Shown here: one piece after another, positions 8,786-17,225 of the stretch
How the letters are laid out: each line of letters begins with the position of its first letter
Numbering within the stretch: the first letter of the stretch is position 1
Assembly (NCBI RefSeq): GCF_004331465.1
Contig: NZ_SJKB01000010.1
Coordinates: forward strand, 248,001-312,000
Reading direction: 5' to 3'
Source: Kribbella pittospori
Lineage (GTDB): Bacteria; Actinomycetota; Actinomycetes; Propionibacteriales; Kribbellaceae
DNA length: 64,000 nt
Program-made: the position numbers and the translations under genes
Notes under the pieces: generated by a model
Seen by the model: the letters and a program-made list of their open reading frames with translations, nothing else
The model's database searches: none
What the model was told of the DNA's origin: nothing

Positions 8786-9451
8786 GTGTCATTGAGTGGA
8801 CCGGTGCGTCAGGTGCCGCTGGTGCTGCAGGTCTCGGAGCAGTTCCGGGGGCTGATCGAGTCCGGCACGTGGCCGGTGGGGAGCCGGATTCCCGGCGAGA
8901 ACCAGCTCGCCGGCGACCTGGGAGTCAGCCGGGGAACTGTCCGCGAGGCGTTGCGGTCGTTGAGTCTGACCGGTCTGTTGGAGCCGCGGGTCGGCGACGG
9001 CACGTATGTCCGCGCGACGAATGAGATCAGTGGTGTTCTTGTCCGCGACGAGGCGTCGCTGACGCATGTCCTCGATGCGCGGGCCGGCATCGAGGCCGCG
9101 GCCGCGCGGCTGGCTGCCCAGCAGTCCGATGGAGTCGACGGGCTGGACGCGGCACTCGAGGCGCGCAGCGGCGCGCACGAAGCCGGCGATCTGGCTGGCT
9201 ACGTTGCTGCGGATGCCAGCTTTCATCGAGGTGTGGTCGAGGCCAGCGGCAATCCGCTCCTGCTCCGTCTGTACGACGCTCTTGCAGAGGTGCTGACCGA
9301 TTCGATCCATCAGACCGCCACGATTCCCGAGAACACCAAGGTCCGCGATGCGCACTATTCGTTGCTGGCGGCGATCCGCGACGGCGATCCGGAGGCTGCT
9401 GCCAAGACGTCGTACGCGCTGATCGAATCGGTCAAGCAATCTGCTGGGTGA
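8786..9451 (+). CDS. GntR (FadR subfamily) transcriptional regulator
   Basis: 221 residues starting at GTG, with GGAGG about 10 nt upstream. The winged HTH is at about residues 10-75 (LIESGTWPVGSRIPGENQLAGDLGVSRGTVREALRSL...GLLEPRVGDGTYV). A C-terminal all-helical FCD domain follows, with metal-ligand-type residues in DASFHRGVVEASGN and RDAHYSLLAAIRDGD. It probably represses the divergent MFS gene. The last 20 bp overlap the convergent FMN-binding-protein gene. Confidence 0.88.
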   Translation: MSLSGPVRQVPLVLQVSEQFRGLIESGTWPVGSRIPGENQLAGDLGVSRGTVREALRSLSLTGLLEPRVGDGTYVRATNEISGVLVRDEASLTHVLDARAGIEAAAARLAAQQSDGVDGLDAALEARSGAHEAGDLAGYVAADASFHRGVVEASGNPLLLRLYDALAEVLTDSIHQTATIPENTKVRDAHYSLLAAIRDGDPEAAAKTSYALIESVKQSAG

Positions 9452-10367
9452 TGGCGGACGGCCACAGCGCACCGGCGGTCGTGTGGAAACGGACCGACCG
9501 ACCAGTGGCGAAGTCGTTGCCCGGGGCATCGCTAGGGTCCCACTCCAGAGTTGCTCTCCCGGTGAGTTGCAGTACGTTGCCGCTGTCGAAGTCGATGAAC
9601 AGCAGGGCAGCCGTCGGATCGACGGCGAGGTTCCCCATGCTGTTGAACATGTTGTTGCCCGCGTAGTCGGGCCAGATCACGTCCGCACCGTCGACCTGGA
9701 CGAATCCGGGGGAGCCGCCCTTGTGCGAGGCGTCCGCTCCGCGGTCGGGATGCTCCGTCCCCAGGAAGAATGTGTCCGCGGTCGTGATGATCCGGCGCGC
9801 CTCGTCCGTCAGTTCGCCGCCCGCTGTCAGCCCTGAGTGCGCTGGGCTCGCCGGACGCGCGGGCCCTGACGTGATCTGTCGCGGCTGGATGTACGACGGG
9901 CAGTTGCCGAACGCCTCGCGGACATCGAGGGTGAGACCGTTCTCGGCGACGTCGGTGATCCAGCCGTTGACTCTGACGCGCCGGCGGCGCTCGAGATCGA
10001 TCGCCAGTACGCCGGCTGCCTGGTCCGGCGCAAGGTTGTGCAACGCGTCCGCCCGCGCGGGCTTGGTCTTCACCAGCAACAGTTGGCCATGACCCGCGAG
10101 AAACCCTGGCTGGCCGACCAACGGGGAGGCCCACAGCCGGTGCTGCTCGTCGCGCGCGACGAGGACCGCGAAGGACTGCAACCCCAAGATCGCGGCCCGG
10201 CCGCCCGTCAGCGACACCGGTGCGAGCATGCCTTCCAGACGCGATGCCGCGTCCCGCAGTCCCGCCCGCGTTTGTACCGCGAGTTCGCCCTCGTGGAATC
10301 CGGTGGTCTGGCTGGCCGCGGAGCCTCGGGCCCCGGCGATGCTCGGTGTGTTCGGTGCGGCGGTCAT
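9432..10367 (-). CDS. Pyridoxamine 5'-phosphate oxidase-like FMN-binding protein
   Basis: 311 residues from the ATG at 10367, which overlaps the upstream CGNR gene's stop by 4 bp. It has two split-barrel flavin-reductase-like halves, as in the larger PPOX family: an N-terminal half (LGLQSFAVLVARDEQHRLWASPLVGQPGF) and a C-terminal half (IITTADTFFLGTEHPDRGADASHKGGSPGFVQV, NLAVDPTAALLFIDFDSGNVLQLTGRATLEW). The likely role is an FMN- or F420-linked redox step; the substrate is unknown. It is cotranscribed with a zinc-finger regulator, which may control it. Confidence 0.82.
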   Translation of the reverse strand: MTAAPNTPSIAGARGSAASQTTGFHEGELAVQTRAGLRDAASRLEGMLAPVSLTGGRAAILGLQSFAVLVARDEQHRLWASPLVGQPGFLAGHGQLLLVKTKPARADALHNLAPDQAAGVLAIDLERRRRVRVNGWITDVAENGLTLDVREAFGNCPSYIQPRQITSGPARPASPAHSGLTAGGELTDEARRIITTADTFFLGTEHPDRGADASHKGGSPGFVQVDGADVIWPDYAGNNMFNSMGNLAVDPTAALLFIDFDSGNVLQLTGRATLEWDPSDAPGNDFATGRSVRFHTTAGALWPSAITQQIA

Positions 10368-10966
10368 CGTGCGTCTCCGGATCCCCGGTGGGTCTTGTGG
10401 TAGTGCCGCGCCGCGCGGGCGCGGTTCCCGCAGCCGGCGCTCGAGCACCAGATCCGGCGCTTGTTCTCCGCCAGGAACAGCATCGAGCACGACGACGACG
10501 CGCACCGCCGCAGCGTCGCCAGCCGATCGGGATCCGACAGCAGCTCGATCGCCTCTTGGGCGAGTGCGGCGAGGATCGCGTTCCCGCCGAGCTCGGTGTG
10601 CCAGCGGGTCTCGGCCACCGGTCCGTCAGGCCCCAGCTTGAGCTGCGTGCTCGTCGGGACCGCCGCGGCGTACGCGTTGACGTCGGCTACCGAGGTCGCC
10701 TGCGGCGCGCGGCCTTCGAGGTGAGCGTCGAAGAGGTCACGCATCGCGGACCGAAGACGCAGCACCGCGGCCTCGGGTGGGCGGGGGCCGGCCGGAAGCC
10801 GGTCCGATTGCAGGTCCCACCAGGCGTCGGGCCGCTCCGAGAGCAGGTCGCGTGGCGGGTCGACGACCAGGATCGCCGTATCCACGAGATCCAGCGCCGC
10901 GAGCGGCTCCCCACCCATCGGGAACCCGGCATCCTGCATCGCATCGATCGTCGGCATAACGGACAT
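10364..10966 (-). CDS. CGNR zinc-finger domain protein (putative regulator)
   Basis: 200 residues. The N-terminal ABATE-like stress-associated domain covers about residues 20-145. The C-terminal zinc finger has CASSSCSMLFLAENKRRIWCSSAGCGNRARAARHYH, i.e. four Cys with the diagnostic CGNR motif and a basic tail. CGNR proteins are presumed DNA-binding regulators. It is the first gene of a two-gene operon with the FMN-binding protein (4-bp overlap). The ligand and DNA target are unknown. Confidence 0.88.
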   Translation of the reverse strand: MSVMPTIDAMQDAGFPMGGEPLAALDLVDTAILVVDPPRDLLSERPDAWWDLQSDRLPAGPRPPEAAVLRLRSAMRDLFDAHLEGRAPQATSVADVNAYAAAVPTSTQLKLGPDGPVAETRWHTELGGNAILAALAQEAIELLSDPDRLATLRRCASSSCSMLFLAENKRRIWCSSAGCGNRARAARHYHKTHRGSGDAR

Positions 10967-11010
10967 GCTGTGAGTCTAAGCATTAGGGATCCAGATCACA
11001 AGCGCTCAAC

Positions 11011-11526
11011 CTAACTAATATTCTGATCGCCAGACGTTAGGACCACGCGAGTGCCGGCCAACGCGTCGTACGGCGAGACGCGGGCGAACAACCCTGCGAT
11101 CCAGACGAGGACGACGGCGTACAGGACGATGCTCACGACGATCAGCCAAGCGCCGGGGTCCGCCTCGGTCGCGAATCCGTAGGCGACCGTGTGCCCGAGC
11201 TCCCAGGGCACAGTCACCTTCAGAGCGTTCCGGGCCAGCGCCCGCCGGAACGACACCTGCCGGCCGGTCCGAGCCGACACCACCATCAGCCCGCGCAGCC
11301 GCTTGCCGGGTGTAGCTCCACGCGCCGACTCTCGCCAGGCCAGCCACAGCGTGGCGGGCAGAACCAGCAGCAGAAACGACCCGAGGTTGAGCGCCCAGAC
11401 CGGCAACTCGAGTCCATGCACGACCAACCCGATCGGAACCAGCATTACCGCCAGCACCAGGATGCACAGCCAGTCGACCACCCACGCCGTGATCCGCAGC
11501 CAGGCCAGCCGCCGCCTCGTCACCAT
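11011..11526 (-). CDS. RDD family membrane protein
   Basis: 171 residues with about three to four transmembrane helices. It opens with ITAWVVDWLCILVLAVMLVPIGLVV and carries the family's conserved polar segment WRESARGATPGKRLRGLMVVS. RDD proteins are integral membrane proteins; some have been linked to Na+/H+ exchange, but most lack an assigned role. The conserved Arg-Asp-Asp triad is only partial here (the VVDWL region). Confidence 0.78.
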   Translation of the reverse strand: MVTRRRLAWLRITAWVVDWLCILVLAVMLVPIGLVVHGLELPVWALNLGSFLLLVLPATLWLAWRESARGATPGKRLRGLMVVSARTGRQVSFRRALARNALKVTVPWELGHTVAYGFATEADPGAWLIVVSIVLYAVVLVWIAGLFARVSPYDALAGTRVVLTSGDQNIS

Positions 11527-11557
11527 GGCGCACTAACCGCCGTCGGCCACCGCGGCG

Positions 11558-11965
11558 TCACTCTTCGATTGGTTTGCGGCGGGACCGCAGGACCTGGGCG
11601 AACGTGAGGAGGCCGGTGGCGAAGGTGACCAGGATGAGCAGGGCCACGCGGTCGGTGCGGACTTGCTGGCAGTCGGCGAGGATCGTCTGCCGCGCCTCGT
11701 CCTCCGTCTTCTGCTGAGACTCCGCGGGCTCGTCCGACCCGCGAACCTTGTCCATGAACGCCGAGAGCGCGTCCGACTCGTCCTCACTGAGCGGCTCGTC
11801 CAGGTCCTGCGTTTCGGAGCTGAGCCGGCCCAGCGCCGGGCACTTGACGCTGATCGGGTCGCCGTTGTCGAACCCGTAGTACTTCACATCGGCGGAATTG
11901 AAGAACAAGAACAGCATCCACACAGCACCGAGCAAAGCCAGCCCCCCAGCCCACTTGCCCTTCAT
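11558..11965 (-). CDS. Uncharacterised two-helix membrane protein
   Basis: Not a recognised family. The start at 11965 (MKGKWAGGLALLG) is preferred because GGAAGGG lies 9 nt upstream; ATGs at 11974 and 12022 are alternatives. The 135 residues show one N-terminal helix (GGLALLGAVWMLFLFF), an acidic extracytoplasmic loop of about 80 residues with two Cys (VKCPALG, LADCQQV) that could form a disulfide, and a C-terminal helix (VALLILVTFATGLLTFAQVL) followed by a basic tail RSRRKPIEE. It probably lies in the cytoplasmic membrane with the loop outside. Confidence 0.6.
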   Translation of the reverse strand: MKGKWAGGLALLGAVWMLFLFFNSADVKYYGFDNGDPISVKCPALGRLSSETQDLDEPLSEDESDALSAFMDKVRGSDEPAESQQKTEDEARQTILADCQQVRTDRVALLILVTFATGLLTFAQVLRSRRKPIEE

Positions 11966-12082
11966 CCCACGCATCCCTTCCGTCGCGACCCCCCACATCC
12001 TGCCCGCCGAAGGGTCGACCACCCGGAGGTCTTGCGATGCTGCGGATCGTTGGGGAGCAGGAGAGAAGTCCCGGCCCGATCA

Positions 12083-12094
12083 GTAAAATATTAC
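12083..12094. promoter_or_regulatory. AT-rich dyad upstream of the racemase operon
   Basis: GTAA-AATA-TTAC lies about 47 bp upstream of the racemase ATG in a short, strongly AT-rich island (about 12078-12105). It is probably the promoter/operator of the racemase-GntR-proC operon. The GntR protein encoded inside that operon is the obvious candidate binder. Confidence 0.4.
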
Positions 12095-12140
12095 ATGCTA
12101 CTGTGCTGTGGCAGATGCCACCGGGTGGTTGGGAGCTGGG

Positions 12141-13148
12141 ATGCGAGTCAGCGTGACGGACTACCACACGGCCGGCGAGCCGTTCCGGATCGTGACTGGC
12201 GGACTTCCCGACATACCGGGACAGACGATTCTGGAACGGCGGTCGTACGCGCAGACGTCGCCTGAGGTCGACGCCGTACGGCAACTTCTGGTGAACGAGC
12301 CGCGGGGACATGCCGACATGTACGGCGGCTTCCTGGTGCCGCCCGATGACGACGGCGCCGATCTCGGCGTCCTGTTCTGGCACAAGGACGGCTACTCGAC
12401 GGCGTGCGGTCACGGCACCATCGCGCTCGGCGCCTGGGCTGTCCGGACCGGGCAGATCCCAGCTACGCCGGACGGCGACACCGAGGTGGTGATCGACGTA
12501 CCGTCGGGCCGCGTCCTGGCCCGGGTCACCTGTGTGGGTGGAGAAGTCGAACGGGTCTCGTTCCGCAACATCCCGGCGTACGTCGTTGCCCGGGGCATCG
12601 AAGTCACGATCGGGCGCGGCACGGTCCGGGCGGACATCAGCTACGGCGGCGCCCTCTACGCATCCGTCGACGCGTCCTCGGTCGGCCTCGAGGTGACGCC
12701 GAAGAACAGCACGGACCTGATCTCCGTCGGGCGCGAGGTCAAGTGGGCGCTGAACGACACCCAGTGGGCGCGGCACCCGACCGACAGCCGCCTCGACGGC
12801 ATCTACGGCACCATCCTGTACGACGACCTCGGCGGGACCGAGGACGGTCCGCACCAGCGCAACGTCACCATCTTCGCGGACGGCGAACTCGACCGGTCAC
12901 CTTGTGGTTCCGGGACATCCGCACGCGTCGCATTGCTGGCCGAGGACGGCCGGCTGCCGATCGGCCGCACCCTCAAGCACGACTCGATCGTGGGTACGAC
13001 GTTCCTCGGCCGGGTCGTCGAGCACGTCGAGGCCGACGGTCATCAGGCCGTGGTCACCGAGGTCACCGGCGCCGCGTACGAGACCGGCCAGGCCATCTTC
13101 ACGCTGGATCCGCGCGATCCGCTCGGATCGGGTTTCGTGCTGCGATGA
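12141..13148 (+). CDS. Proline racemase / hydroxyproline epimerase family enzyme
   Basis: 335 residues from the ATG at 12141 (MRVSVTDYHTAGEPFRIV), with GGGAG upstream; a GTG at 12108 is an alternative. Both catalytic cysteines of the family are present, in TACGHGTIA and in DRSPCGSGTSA. This argues for a racemase or 4-hydroxyproline 2-epimerase rather than the trans-3-hydroxyproline dehydratase branch, which has Thr at the second site. The cytosolic reaction is cofactor-free epimerisation at the alpha carbon. It is coupled by ATGA to a GntR gene and then proC, which suggests an imino-acid utilisation operon. Confidence 0.88.
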   Translation: MRVSVTDYHTAGEPFRIVTGGLPDIPGQTILERRSYAQTSPEVDAVRQLLVNEPRGHADMYGGFLVPPDDDGADLGVLFWHKDGYSTACGHGTIALGAWAVRTGQIPATPDGDTEVVIDVPSGRVLARVTCVGGEVERVSFRNIPAYVVARGIEVTIGRGTVRADISYGGALYASVDASSVGLEVTPKNSTDLISVGREVKWALNDTQWARHPTDSRLDGIYGTILYDDLGGTEDGPHQRNVTIFADGELDRSPCGSGTSARVALLAEDGRLPIGRTLKHDSIVGTTFLGRVVEHVEADGHQAVVTEVTGAAYETGQAIFTLDPRDPLGSGFVLR

Positions 13149-13858
13149 CCGTCCAAGGCAACGTCATGGCCGACCAGATCGGCATCCCGCACCTCGGCGG
13201 CGGTCCGAACCTCCGCCAGCAGATCGGCGACGTACTGCGAGCCTCCGTGATCGCCGGGCGGATGCAGAAAGGCGTCGTGTACTCCGCTCCGACTCTCGCC
13301 CAGCAGTTCGGAGTCTCACCGACACCGGTCCGCGAGGCCATGCTCGACCTCGCGGCCGAAGGACTGGTCGAAGCCGTTCGAAACAAGGGATTCCGGGTCG
13401 TCGAACTGTCCGACAAGCAACTCGACGACATCACCGGAGTCCGGCTGCTGCTCGAGGTTCCGACAGTCGCCGGGCTGGCGACCAACGTCACCGACGAGAC
13501 GCGGCGCCAACTCGAGGCGCTCTATCCCGCGGCGCGGCAACTCGTCGAACTGACCAGGCAGCGGGACCTGGTCGGCTTCGTCGGTCTCGACCGCCACTTC
13601 CATCTGTCGCTGCTCGAACTCGCGGCGAATCAGACCCTGGTCGAGATCGTCGGCAATCTGCGCGCCCGCAGTCGGCTCACCGGGATGGCGGACATCGATC
13701 ACGAACTCCTGATCGCCTCGGCGGAGGAGCACGTCGAGATCCTCGATCGCCTCCTCGCCGGGGATGAGGCCGGGGTGACGACCGTGATGAGCCGGCACAT
13801 CAAGCATGTCCGTGGAGCGTGGGCCGGTCGTCCGGACCGCGAGCAGGAGAAGGGATGA
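13145..13858 (+). CDS. GntR family regulator of the racemase operon
   Basis: 237 residues beginning at the ATG that overlaps the racemase stop by 4 bp; MADQIG, 7 codons on, is an alternative start. The winged HTH is at about residues 22-88 (LRASVIAGRMQKGVVYSAPTLAQQFGVSPTPVREAMLDLAAEGLVEAVRNKGFRVV). An FCD ligand domain follows, with DRHFHLSLLELAANQ and EEHVEILDRLLAGDE. Lying between two catabolic genes, it is probably an autoregulator that senses the imino acid substrate. Confidence 0.87.
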   Translation: MTVQGNVMADQIGIPHLGGGPNLRQQIGDVLRASVIAGRMQKGVVYSAPTLAQQFGVSPTPVREAMLDLAAEGLVEAVRNKGFRVVELSDKQLDDITGVRLLLEVPTVAGLATNVTDETRRQLEALYPAARQLVELTRQRDLVGFVGLDRHFHLSLLELAANQTLVEIVGNLRARSRLTGMADIDHELLIASAEEHVEILDRLLAGDEAGVTTVMSRHIKHVRGAWAGRPDREQEKG

Positions 13859-14688
13859 CGAACCTGATGGACAGTCTCGCGATCGTTGGCGGCGGCAACA
13901 TTGGTGCGGCACTGCTGTCCGGGTTGCTCGAGGGGGACGTCGTACTGCACGATCCGGCGCGGATCGCGGTGGTCGAGCAGTCGCCGGACCGGGCGCAGTA
14001 CCTGCGGGAGCGCTTCGGTATCTCGACGCCTGGTCTCGCCGAGGCGGTGCGGGGAGCCGACACCGTGCTGCTGATGGTGAAGCCGTACCACGTCGAGGCG
14101 CTGCTCCCTCAGTTGATCGAGCACGTGACTGCCGAGCAGTTGGTCATCTCGGTGGTCGGTGGGATCAGTACGGCGCAGATCGAACGCGGGCTGGTGCCGA
14201 AGACGCCGGTGGTACGGGCGATGCCGAACACGGCGGCGTCCGTGGGGGAAGGGATGACGGCGATCTGCGCCGGATCGTTCGCCAGTGACGTGCATCTGGA
14301 ACGCGCCGGTGCGCTGCTGCGATCGGTGGGCAAGGTCGTCGAGGTTCCGGAGACGCAGATGAACGCGATCACCGCGTTCTCCGGCAGTGGTCCGGCGTTC
14401 TTCTTCTACTTCGCCGAGGCCTTGATCGACTCCGGTGTGCTGCTCGGTTTGAGCCGGGAGTTGTCGGAGGAGATGGTGATCCAGACCGCTGTTGGCGCGG
14501 CCGTCATGCTGCGCGACTCAGGCATGGACCCGGTCCGCCTCCGTGCCGCTGTGAGTAGTCCAGGCGGCACCACCATCACCGCCATCCGCGAACTCGAGAA
14601 GGCAGGAGTCCGTGGCGCAGTCATGACCGCCACCGAGGCCGGCCGAGACCGCACCATCGAGATCGGCGAGCAGGCCGACGACCACTGA
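13855..14688 (+). CDS. proC: Pyrroline-5-carboxylate reductase
   Basis: 277 residues; the ATG overlaps the GntR stop by 4 bp. The N-terminal Rossmann nucleotide-binding motif is AIVGGGNIGAALLSGLL. The C-terminal dimerisation domain carries the ProC signature GSGPAFFFYFAEALIDSGVLLGLSRE and AVSSPGGTTITAIRELEKAGVR. The enzyme reduces Delta1-pyrroline-5-carboxylate to proline with NAD(P)H. In this context it may instead, or also, reduce Delta1-pyrroline-2-carboxylate formed during D-proline or hydroxyproline breakdown; that is inference. Confidence 0.92.
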   Translation: MTNLMDSLAIVGGGNIGAALLSGLLEGDVVLHDPARIAVVEQSPDRAQYLRERFGISTPGLAEAVRGADTVLLMVKPYHVEALLPQLIEHVTAEQLVISVVGGISTAQIERGLVPKTPVVRAMPNTAASVGEGMTAICAGSFASDVHLERAGALLRSVGKVVEVPETQMNAITAFSGSGPAFFFYFAEALIDSGVLLGLSRELSEEMVIQTAVGAAVMLRDSGMDPVRLRAAVSSPGGTTITAIRELEKAGVRGAVMTATEAGRDRTIEIGEQADDH

Positions 14689-14722
14689 AGGACCGCGTTA
14701 GCCCTGTCACACCACCTCTGAC

Positions 14723-14751
14723 TTGACGATTCGATAGTCAGCTTCTAAGGT
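14723..14751 (+). promoter_or_regulatory. Promoter of the SDR gene
   Basis: A sigma-70-type promoter with TTGACG at 14723-14728, a 17-bp spacer and TAAGGT at 14746-14751. The predicted start point falls just before the 14762-14784 palindrome, a layout suited to repression. Confidence 0.5.
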
Positions 14752-14761
14752 CAGAAACATA

Positions 14762-14784
14762 TTCTGGATATAAAACATCCAGAA
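14762..14784. promoter_or_regulatory. Operator-like palindrome in the SDR promoter
   Basis: TTCTGGAT at 14762-14769 and ATCCAGAA at 14777-14784 form a perfect 8-bp inverted repeat around a 7-bp AT-rich spacer. It lies immediately downstream of the predicted promoter and 24 bp upstream of the SDR ATG. The neighbouring HxlR gene is a candidate source of the binding protein. Confidence 0.6.
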
Positions 14785-14808
14785 CATTCACGGATGGGAG
14801 TTGAAGCG

Positions 14809-15390
14809 ATGAGGATCTTTCTTGCCGGGGCGTCGGGTGTGATCGGGCGGGCGCTGATTCCGCGGCTGGTGGCGGACGGCCATGTGGTCGCAGGGATGAC
14901 GCGGTCGGTCGCGAAGACCGAACTGGTGAAGGGTCTCGGGGCCGAGCCGATCCTGTGCGATGTGTTCGACCGCGACGCGCTGATCCAGGCGGTGGGCGAC
15001 TTCAAGCCGGACGTGATCCTGAACGAGCTGACCGACCTGCCGGACGACGCGACGCGGATCGGGGCGCACGCGGATCTGAACGCTCGCATCCGGACCGAGG
15101 GCAACCAGAATCTGATCGAGGCCGCGCGGCGGGCCGGGTCGCCGAAGATCCTGGCCCAGACCGTCGCCTGGCAGCTACCTGACGGCCCCGATGCCCTGGC
15201 GGTCGCCGAGTTGCAGCGAGCCGTACTTGCCGAGGGTGGCGTCGTACTGAGCTATGGGCAGTTCTACGGGCCGGGCACGTACAACGAGAAGCAGTTGCCC
15301 GCGGAGCCGCGGGTCCACATCGACCGGGCCGCGGAGCGCACGGTGCAAGCGCTGCGCGAGCCGAGCGGTGTCGTCGTCATCACCGACTGA
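14809..15390 (+). CDS. NAD-dependent epimerase/dehydratase-like (atypical SDR) protein
   Basis: 193 residues from ATG 14809 (MRIFLAGASGVIGRALIP); an upstream in-frame ATG at 14794 is less likely. The N-terminal GASGVIG nucleotide-binding motif and the ILCDVFDRDAL acidic segment mark an extended/atypical SDR Rossmann fold. The protein is shorter than typical epimerases (about 300 residues) and lacks a clear YxxxK after the Rossmann core. It is probably an NAD(P)-binding protein of uncertain reaction. A promoter with an operator-like palindrome precedes it, and an HxlR gene lies convergent 3 bp after its stop. Confidence 0.75.
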   Translation: MRIFLAGASGVIGRALIPRLVADGHVVAGMTRSVAKTELVKGLGAEPILCDVFDRDALIQAVGDFKPDVILNELTDLPDDATRIGAHADLNARIRTEGNQNLIEAARRAGSPKILAQTVAWQLPDGPDALAVAELQRAVLAEGGVVLSYGQFYGPGTYNEKQLPAEPRVHIDRAAERTVQALREPSGVVVITD

Positions 15391-15393
15391 TCG

Positions 15394-15891
15394 TCAGCTG
15401 TCCCGCGAGTCGGCCCAGTCGCCGTTCGCGACGATCGCGAGGTCCTCGAGCTCGAGGTTCTTGCCGGACGCGGTCCGCGCTCCGATGATCACCGGCTCGC
15501 CGGTACCTCGCTCGACCAGGCTCAGCGGCCCGCCTTCCTCGTCCTGCACGTACTTGTTGCCCCACTGCATCAGTGCGAAGACCGCGGGCAACAGCTCCCG
15601 GCCCTTGTCCGTCAGCAGGTACTCGGAGCGGGTCCGCTGGCCCGGCTCGCGGTACGGCCGCTTGCTGAACAGGCCGATCTCGGTCAGATCCCTGAGCCTG
15701 GCCGCCACGATCGCGTCGGTCAGCCGCGTACGCCGGGTGAAGTCGTCGAACCTCGTGGTGCCGTAGAACGCCTCGCGCAGGATCACCATCGACGACCGGG
15801 TGCCGATCAGATCCATCGTCATCGCGATCGAGCAGTTCTCGAGTGTCCAGGTGCTCCGATCGGCCAGCACCCCTTCGAACGTGATCGCCAT
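15394..15891 (-). CDS. HxlR family transcriptional regulator
   Basis: 165 residues from the ATG at 15891 (MAITFEGVLADRSTWTLENCSIAMTMDLIGTRSSMVILREAFYGTTRFDDF), with AAGGACGAGG upstream. It is a typical HxlR winged HTH with the N-terminal Cys (ENCSIA) that in the HypR/QorR group acts as a thiol switch. The wing region is YREPGQRTRSEYLLTDKGREL. It is likely a redox- or electrophile-responsive repressor of the adjacent SDR and/or divergent MFS gene. Confidence 0.88.
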   Translation of the reverse strand: MAITFEGVLADRSTWTLENCSIAMTMDLIGTRSSMVILREAFYGTTRFDDFTRRTRLTDAIVAARLRDLTEIGLFSKRPYREPGQRTRSEYLLTDKGRELLPAVFALMQWGNKYVQDEEGGPLSLVERGTGEPVIIGARTASGKNLELEDLAIVANGDWADSRDS

Positions 15892-15917
15892 ACCTCGTCC
15901 TTTACAAGGAGTTTCCG

Positions 15918-17150
15918 ATGTCATCCTCTCACGTGGTGGCCGAGCGGCCTGTTGTCCGCCGGCGGCCGACCATCCCTGCCGGCCTCGCGATGGCGGGCGC
16001 GGCGATCACCTTCACCGCGCTGTATCTCGCGGCCGGGGCGCTGACCCCGTTGCTCGTGTTCTACAAGGAGCAGTGGGATTTCGCGCCGTCCTTGCTGGCG
16101 CTGGCGTTCGCGGTCTATGCGGTCGGCTTCCTGGCCGCCGTACTCACCGTTGGTTCGCTCTCTGACCACATCGGCCGGCGTCCGGTGCTGATCGGTGCCC
16201 TGGTCATCCAGATCGCGTCGAACCTCACCTTTCTCGCCGCTTCGGGTGTGGGCTGGGTGATCGCCGGCCGGATCATCCAAGGCGTCGCCAGTGGTGCGGC
16301 AACGGCCGCCTTCACCGCAGCGCTGGTGGAGCTCGCGGCGCCGAACCGCAAACGGCTGGGCACGATCTTGGGCAGTGTCGGACTGACCGGAGGTCTGGGC
16401 TTCGGCTCCCTGTTGGCCGGCCTCGCGATCCAGCTCACGCCGGCGGCGAACTCGGTCATCTTCGTCGTCCTGACCATCGTGACGATCCTCGGAACGGTCC
16501 TGGTGGTCCTGTCGCCCGAGACCGCCACCCGGGTCCCTGGGGCGTTGCATTCGTTGGTCCCACGCATCGCCTTTCCGCCGGCGACCCGCCGGGAGTTCGC
16601 CGCGGCCGCGCCCGTGGTCGCCGCGGTCTGGATGCTCGCCGGTCTGTCCGGCGGGCTCGCGCCGAGCATGGTGCGCAGCGTCTTTCACCTGAACAGCGGG
16701 CTTCTCAACGGCGTGGCAGGGTTCGTCGCGCCGGCGACGTCCGCCGTGGTCGGGCTGGCGTTCGCCCGCGTCGACTCGCGGCGGGCGATGACGTGGGGGA
16801 TCTACACGTCGATCGCCGGGGCCATCGGCATCATCACCGGTGTCCTGGCCGGAAGCCTGGCCGTGATGATCATCGGACAAGCCATCGCAGGGATCGGTTT
16901 CGGCGCGGCGTTCACGGCCGCGCTCCAGCTCATCTTCCCGCTCGCGGCCCCACACCAGCGCGCCGGCGTCGTCGCCGCGATCTACCTGGTGTCCTACCTC
17001 GCCCTCGGTATCCCCGTGGTCATCGCCGGTCAGCTGTCCGGCCCCATCGGTGAGGTCCCCGCGGTCACGTCGTACACAGCCGTGACTGTCGTCCTCGCCT
17101 TCGTCAGCCTGATCGCCCAGCTCCGCCTCAAGCGCCGTACCCACGCCTAG
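15918..17150 (+). CDS. MFS transporter
   Basis: 410 residues with 12 predicted membrane helices. The conserved loop 2-3 motif is GSLSDHIGRRPVLI, and the other half shows AITFTALYLAAGALTPLLVFYKEQWDFAPSLLALAFAVYAVGF. AAGGAG lies 7 nt before the ATG. It is divergent from the HxlR gene with only 26 bp between, so promoter elements must overlap the coding starts. It is probably a drug or metabolite exporter under HxlR control; the substrate is unknown. Confidence 0.87.
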   Translation: MSSSHVVAERPVVRRRPTIPAGLAMAGAAITFTALYLAAGALTPLLVFYKEQWDFAPSLLALAFAVYAVGFLAAVLTVGSLSDHIGRRPVLIGALVIQIASNLTFLAASGVGWVIAGRIIQGVASGAATAAFTAALVELAAPNRKRLGTILGSVGLTGGLGFGSLLAGLAIQLTPAANSVIFVVLTIVTILGTVLVVLSPETATRVPGALHSLVPRIAFPPATRREFAAAAPVVAAVWMLAGLSGGLAPSMVRSVFHLNSGLLNGVAGFVAPATSAVVGLAFARVDSRRAMTWGIYTSIAGAIGIITGVLAGSLAVMIIGQAIAGIGFGAAFTAALQLIFPLAAPHQRAGVVAAIYLVSYLALGIPVVIAGQLSGPIGEVPAVTSYTAVTVVLAFVSLIAQLRLKRRTHA

Positions 17151-17225
17151 GAGTGCAGCATTTCTGCAGCGTTCGGCGAGGCAGGCTGGCATCGAGCGGT
17201 CGCGTTGCCGCGGAGAGGAGGGATC

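Noticed and set aside
15898..15910. Palindrome TCCTT-TAC-AAGGA between hxlR and MFS genes as an operator
   Set aside because: Each arm is the Shine-Dalgarno site of one of the two divergent genes, which explains the symmetry without a regulator.
14809..17150. SDR-HxlR-MFS region as a recent mobile island
   Set aside because: Base composition and codon use match the neighbours, and no integrase, att-like repeats or insertion sequence ends were seen.
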